This document shows positions 27,066 to 35,655 of a stretch of DNA of 53,029 bases, piece by piece. The stretch lies in the NCBI RefSeq assembly GCF_003258865.1, contig NZ_NPEX01000010.1, forward strand, positions 1-53,029, given 5' to 3'. A program made the position numbers and the translations under genes. The notes beneath the pieces were generated by a model. The model saw nothing but the letters and a program-made list of their open reading frames with translations. It was not told the origin of the DNA and did not search any database. Within the stretch, counting starts at the first letter, position 1, and each line of letters starts with the position of its first letter. Source of the DNA: Rhodoplanes roseus (lineage in GTDB: Bacteria > Pseudomonadota > Alphaproteobacteria > Rhizobiales > Xanthobacteraceae).

Positions 27066-28217
27066 ATGCGACGTCGCGCTCTCTGGGTGGTGGTGGCAGT
27101 GCTCGCCCTCGCGGGCAGCGCGTTCGCCGTGCAGTGGTTCGGAACCGGCGACAAGGCGGCGGGTCAGCCCGCCCGCGCCGCGGCGGTGCCGCGTGCCGTT
27201 GCAGTCGTGACCGGCACGGCGACCAGAAAGAAGGCGCCCGTGGTGATCGAGGCGCTCGGCTCCGTCACGCCTCTCGCCAGCGTGGCGGTGCGCACCCGCA
27301 TCGACAGCGAGATCGTGGCCATCCATTTCGAGGACGGCGCCGTGGTGAAGAAGGGCGACCTTCTCGTCACCCTCGACAGCCGCGCCCTCGAAGCCCAGAT
27401 CCGCCAGGCCGAGGGGCAGCTCGCCCGCGACAAGGCGCAGCTGGAAGGCGCCGAGCGCGACTTCAAGCGCTACACCGAGCTGGTCGCCCGCGCCGCGACG
27501 CCGCAGACCAATCTCGACAACGCCAAGACCCAGGCCGACGTCTACCGCGCCGCGATCCTGACCAGCCAGGCCACCATCGACAATCTCAAGGTGCAGCTCG
27601 GCTTCACGACCATCCGGGCGCCGATCTCGGGCCGCATGAGCCAGGCGAACGTGAAGCTCGGCAACCAGGTGCGCACCGCCGATGCGACGCCGATCGCCAC
27701 GATCAACCAGATGGCGCCCGTCTACGTGTCGTTCACGGTGCCGCAGCGCGTGCTGCCGCAGATCCGCGCGGCGATGACCAACGAGGACTCGACGGTCGAG
27801 GCGATCGTCCCGGGCGACAAGCGCCGCGCCCGCGGCCAGGTCGCCATGATCGAGAACTCGGTCGACTCCTCCACCGGCATGGCGACCATCCGGGCCGTGA
27901 TGCCGAACCAGGACGAGGTCCTGTGGCCCGGCACGCTGGTCACGGCGCAGCTCACGCTCAAGGTCGAGGACACCGTCACGGTGCCGTCCTCGGCCGTGCA
28001 GGTGAGCCAGCAGGGCAGCTTCGTCTACGTGGTGAAGGACGGCGTCGCCAAGGTGCAGCCCGTCACGGTGCTGCGTACCGTCGGCCTCGAGGCGGTCGTC
28101 GAGACCGGCCTGTCCGGCGGCGAGTCGGTTGTGACCGACGGTCATCTGCAGCTCACCGACGGCGTGCGGGTGACGGTCCGGGGCGACCAGGGTCGTCAGG
28201 GCAAGACCGGCGCGTGA
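27066..28217 (+). CDS. RND efflux periplasmic adaptor (MdtA-like)
   Basis: The 383-residue membrane fusion protein has an N-terminal hydrophobic anchor (residues 7-23), a biotinyl/lipoyl half-motif (SEIVAIHFEDGAVVKKGDLL), a coiled-coil hairpin around residues 115-175 (RQAEGQLARDKAQLEGAERD), the second lipoyl half (TIRAPISGRMSQANVKLGNQ), a beta barrel and a membrane-proximal domain. It links the inner-membrane pump to an outer channel, probably TolC-family. The start at 27066 gives a normal signal; the long frame upstream to 26877 has no conservation. No TetR regulator sits in front; the 297-base gap to xthA shows nothing definite. Confidence 0.94.
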   Translation: MRRRALWVVVAVLALAGSAFAVQWFGTGDKAAGQPARAAAVPRAVAVVTGTATRKKAPVVIEALGSVTPLASVAVRTRIDSEIVAIHFEDGAVVKKGDLLVTLDSRALEAQIRQAEGQLARDKAQLEGAERDFKRYTELVARAATPQTNLDNAKTQADVYRAAILTSQATIDNLKVQLGFTTIRAPISGRMSQANVKLGNQVRTADATPIATINQMAPVYVSFTVPQRVLPQIRAAMTNEDSTVEAIVPGDKRRARGQVAMIENSVDSSTGMATIRAVMPNQDEVLWPGTLVTAQLTLKVEDTVTVPSSAVQVSQQGSFVYVVKDGVAKVQPVTVLRTVGLEAVVETGLSGGESVVTDGHLQLTDGVRVTVRGDQGRQGKTGA

Positions 28218-28289
28218 CGTCCGGAGACGTGTTCGACGAAGCGTGACCGCATCCCCGCCGCACAGCGCGCGGCCCGCCCGGAGACCGAC

Positions 28290-31200
28290 GTGAGCATCTC
28301 GGAAACCTGCATCCGCCGCCCGGTGCTGACGACGCTGATCACCGCGTCGATGATCGTGTTCGGCATCTTCGCCTATCGGCTGCTCGCCGTGGCGGCGCTG
28401 CCGACCGTGGATTATCCGACCATCGCCATCACGGCGACGCTGCCGGGCGCCAGCCCCGAGACGATGGCGGCCTCCGTCGCCTCGCCGATCGAGCGGCAGC
28501 TCTCGACCATCTCGGGCATCTCGTCGATGACGTCGATGTCGTCGCTCGGGACGACGCAGATCACCATCCAGTTCGACCTCGCCCGCGACATCGACGGCGC
28601 GGCGCTCGACGTGCAGACGGCGCTCTCGGTGGCGCAGCGACGACTGCCGATCGAGATGACGACACCGCCGAGCTTTCGCAAAGTCAATCCGGGCGACTTC
28701 CCGATCCTCTATATCAGCCTCGTCTCCTCGACCTTGCCGTTGTCGACCGTCAACGACTACGGCGAGATCACGCTGGCTCAGCAGATCTCGCAGATCCCCG
28801 GCGTCGCCCAGGTGATCGTCTACGGCGCGCAGCGTTTCGCCGTGCGGGTGCAGGTCGATCCGATCGCCGCCGCGGCCCGCAACATCTCGCTCGAGGACAT
28901 CCGCAACGTCGTCGCCAAGACGAACTCCAACACGCCGGTCGGCACCATCTCGGGCGTCGAGCAGAACATCACGCTGACCGCGACCGCGGCGATGAACAAG
29001 GCGGCCGAATACCGCAAGGTCGTGGTCGCCTTTCGCAACGGCACGCCGGTCAAGCTCGAGGACGTCGCGCGCGTCGTCGACTCGGTCGAGAACGACCGCA
29101 TCGCGAGCTATTTCGACAACGAGCGCGCGATTGTGCTGGCGATCCAGCGTCAGCCCTCCGCCAACACCGTGGCCGTCGTCGACGCGGTGCGGGAGCGGCT
29201 GCCGAGCTACCGGGCGCAGATCCCGGCGGCGATCCGCATGGAGGTCCTCAACGACCGGTCCACCTCGATCCGCGAGGCCGTGTACGACGTGCAGGAGACG
29301 CTGGCGATCGCCATCGGCCTCGTCGTGCTGGTGATCTTCCTGTTCCTGCGCACCATCCCGGCGACCGTCATTCCGGCGCTCGCGGTGCCGATCTCGCTGA
29401 TCGGCACCTTCGCGGTGATGTACGCGCTCGGCTTCTCGATCAACAACATGACCATGCTGGCCCTGACCCTGTCGGTCGGTTTCGTGGTCGACGACGCGAT
29501 CGTGATGCTGGAGAACATCGTCCGCCACATCGAGGGCGGCATGCGACCGTTCGAGGCGGCGCTGAAGGGGGCGCGCGAGATCGGCTTCACCATCGTCTCG
29601 ATCACCTTCTCGCTGATCGCCGTCTTCATCCCGGTGCTGTTGATGGGTGGCCTGGTCGGCCGCGTGTTCCGCGAGTTCGCCGTCACCATCGCGGTGGCGA
29701 TCCTGATTTCCGGCTTCGTGTCGCTGACGCTGACGCCGATGCTGTGCGCGCGCGTCCTGCGCGCCCATCACGAGGGCGAGAAGCAGAACCTGCTGCTGCG
29801 CATCTTCGAGCGCGGCTTCAACGGCATGCTGCGCGCCTACGAGGTCACGCTCGACCTCGTGCTGCGTCACAAGCCGCTGGTGCTGGTGGCGACCGCCGCC
29901 ACCATGGTCGCCACGGTGTGGCTCTACGTCATCGTGCCGAAGGGCTTCTTCCCGATCGAGGACACCGGCTTCATCTCGGCCACCGTGGAAGGCCCGGCCG
30001 ACATCTCCTTCAAGGCCATGTCGGAGCGTCAGCGCAAGATCGCCGAGATCGTGCGCAGCGATCCGGCGGTCGCCTATGTGAACTCGACCGTCGGGGTCGG
30101 CGGCCCCAACCCGACGCCGAACTACGGACGCATGTTCATCGCGCTCAAGCCCAAGAAGGAGCGCAACGAGAACGCCACCGCCGTGATCCAGCGGCTGCGC
30201 CGGGCGACCGGCTCCGTCATCGGCATGGCGACCTATTTCCAGAACGTCCAGAACATCAACATCACGGGCCGCATCTCCAAGAGCGAGTACCAGTACACGC
30301 TGCAGTCCAGCGACACCGAGGCGCTCTATCGCGCCGCGCCGCAGCTGCGCGAGAAGATCGCCGAGCTGCCGGGGGTGAGGGACGTCACCACCGACCTCTA
30401 CATCAGCAATCCGCAGATGACGGTGGAGATCGACCGCGAGCGGGCCGCCTTCTACGGCATCTCGGTCGACCAGGTCCGGCAGGAGCTGTTCAACGCCTTC
30501 GGCACCCGCCAGGTCGCCACCATCTACACGCCGTCGAATGACTACCAGGTGATCCTGGAGAGCCTGCCGGAGTTCCAGGCGGATCCCTCCGGGCTCGACC
30601 GCATCTTCTTGAAGACCAACGTCTCGGGCGCGGTCGGAAACGTGCTGACCCCGGGCGGCGGCGTCACCGGCAACACGGCAGCCAACGGCCCGTCGATCCC
30701 GCTGTCCGCCGTCACCCGCATCGTGCGCACGGTCGGGCCGTTGCAGGTCAACCACCAGGGCCAGCAGCCGGCCGTCACCATCTCGTTCAATCTGGCGCCC
30801 GGCTTCTCGCTCGGCCAGGCCGTCGACGCGATCCGCGAGATCGAGCGCGAGTCCGCCCTGCCGGCCTCGATCGCGACCGGCTTCCAGGGCTCCGCCCAGG
30901 TGTTCCAGGATTCCTTGCGCGGGCAGGGGGTCCTGGTGCTGGCCGCCGTGTTCGCCGCCTATGTGGTTCTCGGCATCCTGTACGAGAGTTTCATCCACCC
31001 GATCACCATCATCTCGGGGCTGCCGTCGGCCGGCGTCGGGGCGCTGCTGATCCTGATGGCGTTCAACATGGAGCTGTCGGTCATCGCGATGATCGGCATC
31101 GTGATGCTGGTCGGCATCGTCAAGAAGAACGCCATCATGATGATCGACTTCGCGGTCGAGCGAAGACGGGTCGGCCTGAGCGCCGAGGCGGCGATGCGTG

Positions 31201-31481
31201 AAGCCTGTCTTTTGCGCTTCCGCCCCATCATGATGACCACCTTCGCGGCGATCTTCGGCGCGCTGCCCATCGCGCTCGGCACCGGAGCGGGCGCCGAGCT
31301 GCGCCAGCCGCTCGGCGTCGCCGTGGTCGGCGGCCTGATGTTCTCGCAGCTTCTGACGCTGTTCATCACGCCGGTGATCTACATCTATCTCGACCGGATC
31401 GATCGTCGCCTGAAGAAACGGCTCGAGCCGCAGCTCGAGGCGGTGCGGGAGACCGAGCGTCCGCCGGTGGCGGCCGAGTAG
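28290..31481 (+). CDS. RND multidrug efflux pump (MdtB/MdtC-like, HAE-1 type)
   Basis: The 1063-residue protein has the twelve-segment RND layout: first segment near 12-30, two large periplasmic loops (about 35-335 and 560-865), and the proton-relay segment with SVGFVVDDAIVMLEN (two Asp, near 392-406). MIGIVMLVGIVKKNAIMMID marks the second half. Periplasmic pieces such as ASVASPIERQLSTISG are typical of the family. It begins with GTG 72 bases after the adaptor and is the last gene of the pair. Only one pump subunit is encoded, so a homotrimer is likely. It lacks its own outer channel gene. Confidence 0.95.
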   Translation: MSISETCIRRPVLTTLITASMIVFGIFAYRLLAVAALPTVDYPTIAITATLPGASPETMAASVASPIERQLSTISGISSMTSMSSLGTTQITIQFDLARDIDGAALDVQTALSVAQRRLPIEMTTPPSFRKVNPGDFPILYISLVSSTLPLSTVNDYGEITLAQQISQIPGVAQVIVYGAQRFAVRVQVDPIAAAARNISLEDIRNVVAKTNSNTPVGTISGVEQNITLTATAAMNKAAEYRKVVVAFRNGTPVKLEDVARVVDSVENDRIASYFDNERAIVLAIQRQPSANTVAVVDAVRERLPSYRAQIPAAIRMEVLNDRSTSIREAVYDVQETLAIAIGLVVLVIFLFLRTIPATVIPALAVPISLIGTFAVMYALGFSINNMTMLALTLSVGFVVDDAIVMLENIVRHIEGGMRPFEAALKGAREIGFTIVSITFSLIAVFIPVLLMGGLVGRVFREFAVTIAVAILISGFVSLTLTPMLCARVLRAHHEGEKQNLLLRIFERGFNGMLRAYEVTLDLVLRHKPLVLVATAATMVATVWLYVIVPKGFFPIEDTGFISATVEGPADISFKAMSERQRKIAEIVRSDPAVAYVNSTVGVGGPNPTPNYGRMFIALKPKKERNENATAVIQRLRRATGSVIGMATYFQNVQNINITGRISKSEYQYTLQSSDTEALYRAAPQLREKIAELPGVRDVTTDLYISNPQMTVEIDRERAAFYGISVDQVRQELFNAFGTRQVATIYTPSNDYQVILESLPEFQADPSGLDRIFLKTNVSGAVGNVLTPGGGVTGNTAANGPSIPLSAVTRIVRTVGPLQVNHQGQQPAVTISFNLAPGFSLGQAVDAIREIERESALPASIATGFQGSAQVFQDSLRGQGVLVLAAVFAAYVVLGILYESFIHPITIISGLPSAGVGALLILMAFNMELSVIAMIGIVMLVGIVKKNAIMMIDFAVERRRVGLSAEAAMREACLLRFRPIMMTTFAAIFGALPIALGTGAGAELRQPLGVAVVGGLMFSQLLTLFITPVIYIYLDRIDRRLKKRLEPQLEAVRETERPPVAAE

Positions 31482-31533
31482 CCGGCGCCCGAACAGCAGC
31501 CCAGGCGCGCTGCCGTCGAGCGGCGGGCGAGGC

Positions 31534-31549
31534 TTGGCACGCGAGTTGC
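31534..31549 (+). promoter_or_regulatory. sigma-54 (RpoN) promoter
   Basis: TTGGCACG (31534-31541), four bases, then TTGC (31546-31549). This matches the -24/-12 consensus YTGGCACG-N4-TTGC, with GG and GC ten bases apart. Transcription would begin near 31561, leaving a leader of about 27 bases before the receptor ATG at 31588, itself preceded by AAAGGACG. Confidence 0.75.
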
Positions 31550-31587
31550 CCTTCGGTTGTCCAAAGCACGGACACGAAAGGACGATC

Positions 31588-32553
31588 ATGCGTGCCGCAC
31601 ATCTCGCCACCGCCCTGATCTGGCTCCTCGCCGCGACGCTCGGAGCGCATGCGGACGGCTGGCCGTCGAAGACCGTCCGGGTGATCATCCCGTTCGGCCC
31701 CGGCAGCGCCACCGACGTGGTGCCGCGCGTGGTTCTGGAGCAGCTCCAGGCCCAGACCGGGCAGCCCTTCGTGGTGGAAAACCGTGGCGGGGCCGGCGGC
31801 ACCATCGGCACGGCCCAGGTCGCCAAGGCCGAACCGGACGGGTACACGCTGCTGGCCCATTCCTCGGCCCACACCATCACGCCGGCGCTCTACCCGAATC
31901 TCAGCTACGACGTGGTCAAGGACTTCGTCTCGCTCGGCGTCATCGGCAGCGTTCCCAACGTGCTGATCGTCGCGCCGTCGACCGGCTACACGACGGTGCA
32001 GGAGTTCGTCGCCGCCGCGAAAGCCAATCCGGGCTCGTTCAACTTCGCCTCGGTCGGCATCGGCTCGGCCGTCCATCTCAGCGCCGAGCGCTTTCGCGCC
32101 AGCGCCGGCTACGAGGCCGTGCACATCCCGTTCAAGGGCGGCGCCGAGGCTCTGACCGAGGTGATCGCCGGCCGCGTGACCTATTACTTCTGCCCGATCT
32201 CGACCGCGCTGCCGCACATCAAGTCCGGCCGTCTGCGGGCCCTGGCGGTCAGCAGCCCGACCCGCGCGGCCGCGCTGCCGGACGTGCCGACGACGCTCGA
32301 GGCCGGCTTTCCGAACTCCGATTACACGGTGTGGATCGGCTTCTTCGCCCCCGCCAAGACCAGCCCGGCCGTCGTCTCCGCCTTCCACGGCGAGCTCCGC
32401 AAGGCGCTGGACAACCCCGGCCTCAAAGGCCGTCTGACGGATATCGGCGTCGAGCCGATGCCGGTCACACCGGCCCAGTTCGAGGCCCAGGTGAAGCAGG
32501 AGGTCGGCACCTACGCGGCCTTCGCCAAGTCGATCGGCATGAAGGTGAACTGA
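31588..32553 (+). CDS. Bug-family tripartite tricarboxylate solute-binding protein
   Basis: The 321-residue periplasmic protein has a signal peptide (hydrophobic 4-18, cut after AHA) and the Bug/TctC start WPSKTVRVIIPFGPGSATD, then VVENRGGAGGTIG and the AHSSAHTITP ligand loop. Bug proteins bind carboxylates or other small metabolites for TctAB transporters or for sensing. No TctA or TctB membrane gene is nearby, so it is an orphan receptor. A sigma-54 promoter lies just upstream, tying it to nitrogen, carbon or another activator-dependent signal. Confidence 0.92.
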   Translation: MRAAHLATALIWLLAATLGAHADGWPSKTVRVIIPFGPGSATDVVPRVVLEQLQAQTGQPFVVENRGGAGGTIGTAQVAKAEPDGYTLLAHSSAHTITPALYPNLSYDVVKDFVSLGVIGSVPNVLIVAPSTGYTTVQEFVAAAKANPGSFNFASVGIGSAVHLSAERFRASAGYEAVHIPFKGGAEALTEVIAGRVTYYFCPISTALPHIKSGRLRALAVSSPTRAAALPDVPTTLEAGFPNSDYTVWIGFFAPAKTSPAVVSAFHGELRKALDNPGLKGRLTDIGVEPMPVTPAQFEAQVKQEVGTYAAFAKSIGMKVN

Positions 32554-32632
32554 CCTGCGTGGGGCGTCGGCCGGCGGGCTGGATCGCTCCGGCCTGCCGA
32601 CCCGGCGGTCCCGGCGCTGGAGGGTCGGGTGG

Positions 32633-32641
32633 TGCTATAAT
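32633..32641 (+). promoter_or_regulatory. extended -10 promoter of the diguanylate cyclase gene
   Basis: TGCTATAAT (32633-32641) is a perfect TATAAT preceded by TGN, an extended -10 element. It lies about 100 bases upstream of the ATG at 32741, in an otherwise GC-rich gap after the Bug gene. No -35 match is evident, which extended -10 promoters can tolerate. Confidence 0.45.
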
Positions 32642-32740
32642 CCCGGCGGAGTAATGCTTCTTTAATGCTTGTCCGCGAGGTTGAGTCCACGCGCGATCTT
32701 CGCCTCGGTGCGCTCCCGCCGTTCCGGTCAGAGGACTCCG

Positions 32741-33967
32741 ATGCTCGCCGATACGCCTGCGACCCCGGTCGAGATGCGAGTCGTTGAATACGCCGACTGG
32801 GTGCGTCGGCTGCGGCGTGGCGGGCAGGTCACCGCGCTCTCCGGGAACGCCGCCGAGCCGCTCGCCGGTCTGGCCCGCGAGCTCGACCTTCTGGCCGATC
32901 AGATCAGTCGCCGCGAGAAGGAGTTCGAGCGTCTGTTCGACGTCGTCCACATGGTCGATCAGGGCGTGGTGCTCGACGACGTGCTGAACCGGATCTTCGA
33001 CTGGTTCGTCGACCTCATTCCCTACGATCGCATCGGCTGCGCCTTCGTCACGCCGGACGGCGGTCATCTGGCGGCCCACTGGGCGCGCTCCGTGCTCGGC
33101 CCGGTGCAGATCTCGGCCGGCTATTCGCAGCCGCTGGCGGGCAGCAGCCTGGAAAGCGTCCTGACGCGCGGCGAGCCGCGGATTCTCAACGATCTCGAGC
33201 AGTATCTGGCCGAGCATCCGGAGTCGGACTCGACACGGCGGATCGTGCGGGAAGGCGGGCGCTCCAGCTTCACCTGCCCGCTGATCGTGGGGGCCCGACC
33301 GGTCGGTGTGCTGTTCTTCACCAGCCGCGACAAGAACACCTATCGCGAGATCCACCAGGCGATCTTCCGCCAGATCGCCGCACAGGTCTCGATCCTGATC
33401 GAGAAGAGTCGCCTCTATCAGGACATCGTCGATCACAACCGCCAGCTCCAGGAAGAGCGCGGGAGGCTCGCCGAGGCGGCGATCCGGGATCCGCTCACCG
33501 GGGCGCTCAACCGCGGCGCCATCATGTGTGCGCTCGACGAGGCGCTGCTGACCGGGCAGCGGAGCCGTGAGCCGGTCGGCATCGTCATGGCGGATCTCGA
33601 CCACTTCAAGCAGATCAACGACGACTGTGGCCACGCCGCCGGGGACGATGCGCTGAAGGAGTTCATCCGCCGGATCGGCTCGGTCATGCGCGAGGGCGAC
33701 CTGATCGGACGTTACGGCGGCGAGGAGTTCCTGCTGGTGCTGCCGCATCTCGGGCCCGATGCCATCCGGTCGGCCGCGGAACGCCTGCGCGGCGCCGTTG
33801 TCGCGCTGCCGTTCGACCTCCATGGAACAGTGCGGACCGTCACGGCGAGCTTCGGCGCCGTCGTCGCGGAGTACACCGACGGATCGGCCGCCGACCTGGT
33901 CGCGACTGCCGACCGGGCCCTCTACGTCGCCAAGAACACCGGACGCAACAAGGTCGTCATCGGCTGA
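32741..33967 (+). CDS. GAF-domain diguanylate cyclase (GGDEF)
   Basis: The 408-residue soluble protein has a GAF-like sensor region (about 75-230, with YDRIGCAFVTPDGG and SFTCPLIVGARPVGVLFF), a short signalling helix (RLAEAAIRDPLTGALNR), and a GGDEF domain ending the protein. The active site reads YGGEEF (about residue 326), preceded by an I-site REGD that gives product inhibition. It should make cyclic di-GMP from GTP in the cytosol, controlling adhesion against motility. The start at 32741 has GAGGAC six bases upstream. It lies between two Bug receptors, convergent with the second. Confidence 0.93.
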   Translation: MLADTPATPVEMRVVEYADWVRRLRRGGQVTALSGNAAEPLAGLARELDLLADQISRREKEFERLFDVVHMVDQGVVLDDVLNRIFDWFVDLIPYDRIGCAFVTPDGGHLAAHWARSVLGPVQISAGYSQPLAGSSLESVLTRGEPRILNDLEQYLAEHPESDSTRRIVREGGRSSFTCPLIVGARPVGVLFFTSRDKNTYREIHQAIFRQIAAQVSILIEKSRLYQDIVDHNRQLQEERGRLAEAAIRDPLTGALNRGAIMCALDEALLTGQRSREPVGIVMADLDHFKQINDDCGHAAGDDALKEFIRRIGSVMREGDLIGRYGGEEFLLVLPHLGPDAIRSAAERLRGAVVALPFDLHGTVRTVTASFGAVVAEYTDGSAADLVATADRALYVAKNTGRNKVVIG

Positions 33968-33997
33968 GCCGGCGACGAGATCGAGGCCCGCGGCCGC

Positions 33998-35008
33998 TCA
34001 ACGCGGCAGGACATCGATCCGCATTGCGCCGGCGTCGCGCAGGAGGTGCGTCCACTTCGCGACCTCCTCGTTGATGAAATGCGCGAAGGCCGCCGGCGTC
34101 GAGGGCTGCAGCGCCGTCCCGATATTCGCGAGCGTGGCGAGCAGCTCCGGCTGCTGCAGAATCTCTGCGGTGTCGGAGGCGATCCGGCCGACGATCGGCG
34201 ACGGTGTGCCGTGCGGCGCGATCAGTCCGAACCAGCCGATCGACTCGAAGCCGGGTACGCCTGATTCCGCCACGGTCGGCACGTCGGAAAACAGCGGGGA
34301 GCGCGTCGCGCCGGTCGTCGCGACGGCGACGAGCCATCCCACGTCGACCGAGCCCCGAACGGTCTGAGGCGGCGCGAAGAGCAGGTCGATCCGGCCGGCC
34401 AGAAGCTCCTGCATCGCCGCGCCGGTGCCGAGCAGCGGCACGTGGGCGAACTCGACCTGCGCCTCCTTCTGGAACAGCACCGCAGTGAGATGCGACGCCG
34501 CGCCGGAGCCCGACGTCCCGTAACGCAGCGGCCGGCCCTCGGCCCGGCGGGCGCGGGCGAAGGTGATCAGGTCGCCGACCGTCCGGGTCGGGACGGCGGG
34601 ATTGAGCGTGACGACATAGGGCGGCGCCGCCACCAGCACGACAGGGGCGAAGTACTCCGTCACGTCGAACTGGGCGGCGAGGCCGCCGTCCGCTCCGCTG
34701 GCTGCGGCCATCAGGGTTCCGGTCGACGCCATCAGGAGCGTTCGGCCGTCGGGCGCGGCCCGCATCACTCTGCGGGCGGCGACGCCGCCGGCGGCACCCG
34801 GCATGTTCTCGACCGTGACCGGTACGCCCCAGCGGGCGGCGAGCTCGCGCGCGATCAGGCGCGCCAGAATGTCGGTGCCGCCGCTCGACACGGCGGGCAC
34901 GATGATCCGGGTGGGCCCGGGCGGGGCTTCGGTCGCGCGCGTCGTCCCGGCCCCGGCGAGCAGCATCGGGCCCAGGAGAGCAGAGCAGAAAATCCGCCGA
35001 GAGAGCAT
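33998..35008 (-). CDS. Bug-family solute-binding protein
   Basis: This 336-residue protein has a twin-Arg-like signal (MLSRRIFCSALLGPMLLAGAG) and the Bug fold: TRIIVPAVSSGGTDILARLIA, VENMPGAAGGVAARR, and the SGSGAASHL ligand loop. It is a periplasmic carboxylate-type binding protein without TctA/TctB partners nearby. It resembles the 31588 receptor only at family level. The double Arg followed by FCSALLG suggests possible Tat export, and the tatABC genes are present in this window, but a Sec signal is also possible. Confidence 0.9.
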   Translation of the reverse strand: MLSRRIFCSALLGPMLLAGAGTTRATEAPPGPTRIIVPAVSSGGTDILARLIARELAARWGVPVTVENMPGAAGGVAARRVMRAAPDGRTLLMASTGTLMAAASGADGGLAAQFDVTEYFAPVVLVAAPPYVVTLNPAVPTRTVGDLITFARARRAEGRPLRYGTSGSGAASHLTAVLFQKEAQVEFAHVPLLGTGAAMQELLAGRIDLLFAPPQTVRGSVDVGWLVAVATTGATRSPLFSDVPTVAESGVPGFESIGWFGLIAPHGTPSPIVGRIASDTAEILQQPELLATLANIGTALQPSTPAAFAHFINEEVAKWTHLLRDAGAMRIDVLPR

Positions 35009-35080
35009 CGGCCGAATCCACCTCGTGGCCGCATCCGGTTGCAGGATGCTGCCGCCACGAGTTTACGGACGTCTCACTAG

Positions 35081-35096
35081 CTTGGGGAGTACCAAG
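35081..35096. promoter_or_regulatory. inverted repeat upstream of the second Bug gene
   Basis: CTTGG-GGAGTA-CCAAG is a perfect five-base-arm inverted repeat about 73 bases upstream of the minus-strand receptor start. Repeats of this shape can be GntR- or LysR-type operators. No regulator gene is adjacent, so this is only a candidate. Confidence 0.25.
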
Positions 35097-35248
35097 ATGG
35101 GGTAAATAATTGCCGGCTCCGACACGTCACGGCGTCGCCTCAGCATTGCGGTGTCGGCAGTGCACTGTCGCACCAGATGCGTGCGCCCCCCCCCTGAGTG
35201 CAGCCGAGGAGGTCAGCGGCGGCAGCGCCCGGGCGCCCGGGAGAACGG

Positions 35249-35575
35249 TCAGATCGAGAAGCTCGTGCCGCAGCCGCACGACGCCGAGGCGACCGGGTTG
35301 TTGATCTTGAACGCTGCGCCGATCAGGTCGTCGACGAAGTCGATCTGGGCGCCGGACATGTATTGCAGCGACACCGGATCGATCAGCACGGTGGCGCCGT
35401 CGCGCTCCAGCACGAGGTCGTCGGCGGCGCGCACCCGGTCGAGATCGAACTTGTATTGGAATCCGGAGCACCCGCCGCCCTCGACGCTGACCCGCAGCAT
35501 CGCGCCGTCGGCCTCCGCGGCCAGAATTTCGCCGATACGTCGGACGGCGCTGTCCGTGAGGGTGACGTCGGTCAT
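35249..35575 (-). CDS. erpA: iron-sulfur cluster insertion protein (ErpA/IscA type)
   Basis: The 108-residue A-type carrier has the three conserved Cys residues C36 (GGGCSGFQY), C100 and C102 (ASCGCGTSF). It receives Fe-S clusters from the assembly machinery and passes them to target enzymes. The start [14 protein letters not shown] is chosen over one five codons upstream by family length. It is divergent from dgt, with about 80 bases between the two starts. A 14-base perfect palindrome (CCCGGGCGCCCGGG, 35228-35241) lies just after its stop. Confidence 0.92.
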   Translation of the reverse strand: MTDVTLTDSAVRRIGEILAAEADGAMLRVSVEGGGCSGFQYKFDLDRVRAADDLVLERDGATVLIDPVSLQYMSGAQIDFVDDLIGAAFKINNPVASASCGCGTSFSI

Positions 35576-35655
35576 CGCTGGGCTCTTCACGTTGCCTGTG
35601 CCGGTGCAAAAAAGGTAAGTGCTGCCCAGGCGCGGGTCAATGCGGCGAGGCCTTC

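Noticed and set aside
26880-31880. 5-kb uninterrupted open frame on the minus strand opposite the RND efflux genes
   Set aside because: Product is His/Arg/Asp-rich low-complexity, the mirror of GC-rich codon bias on the plus strand; the plus-strand proteins have full RND motifs.
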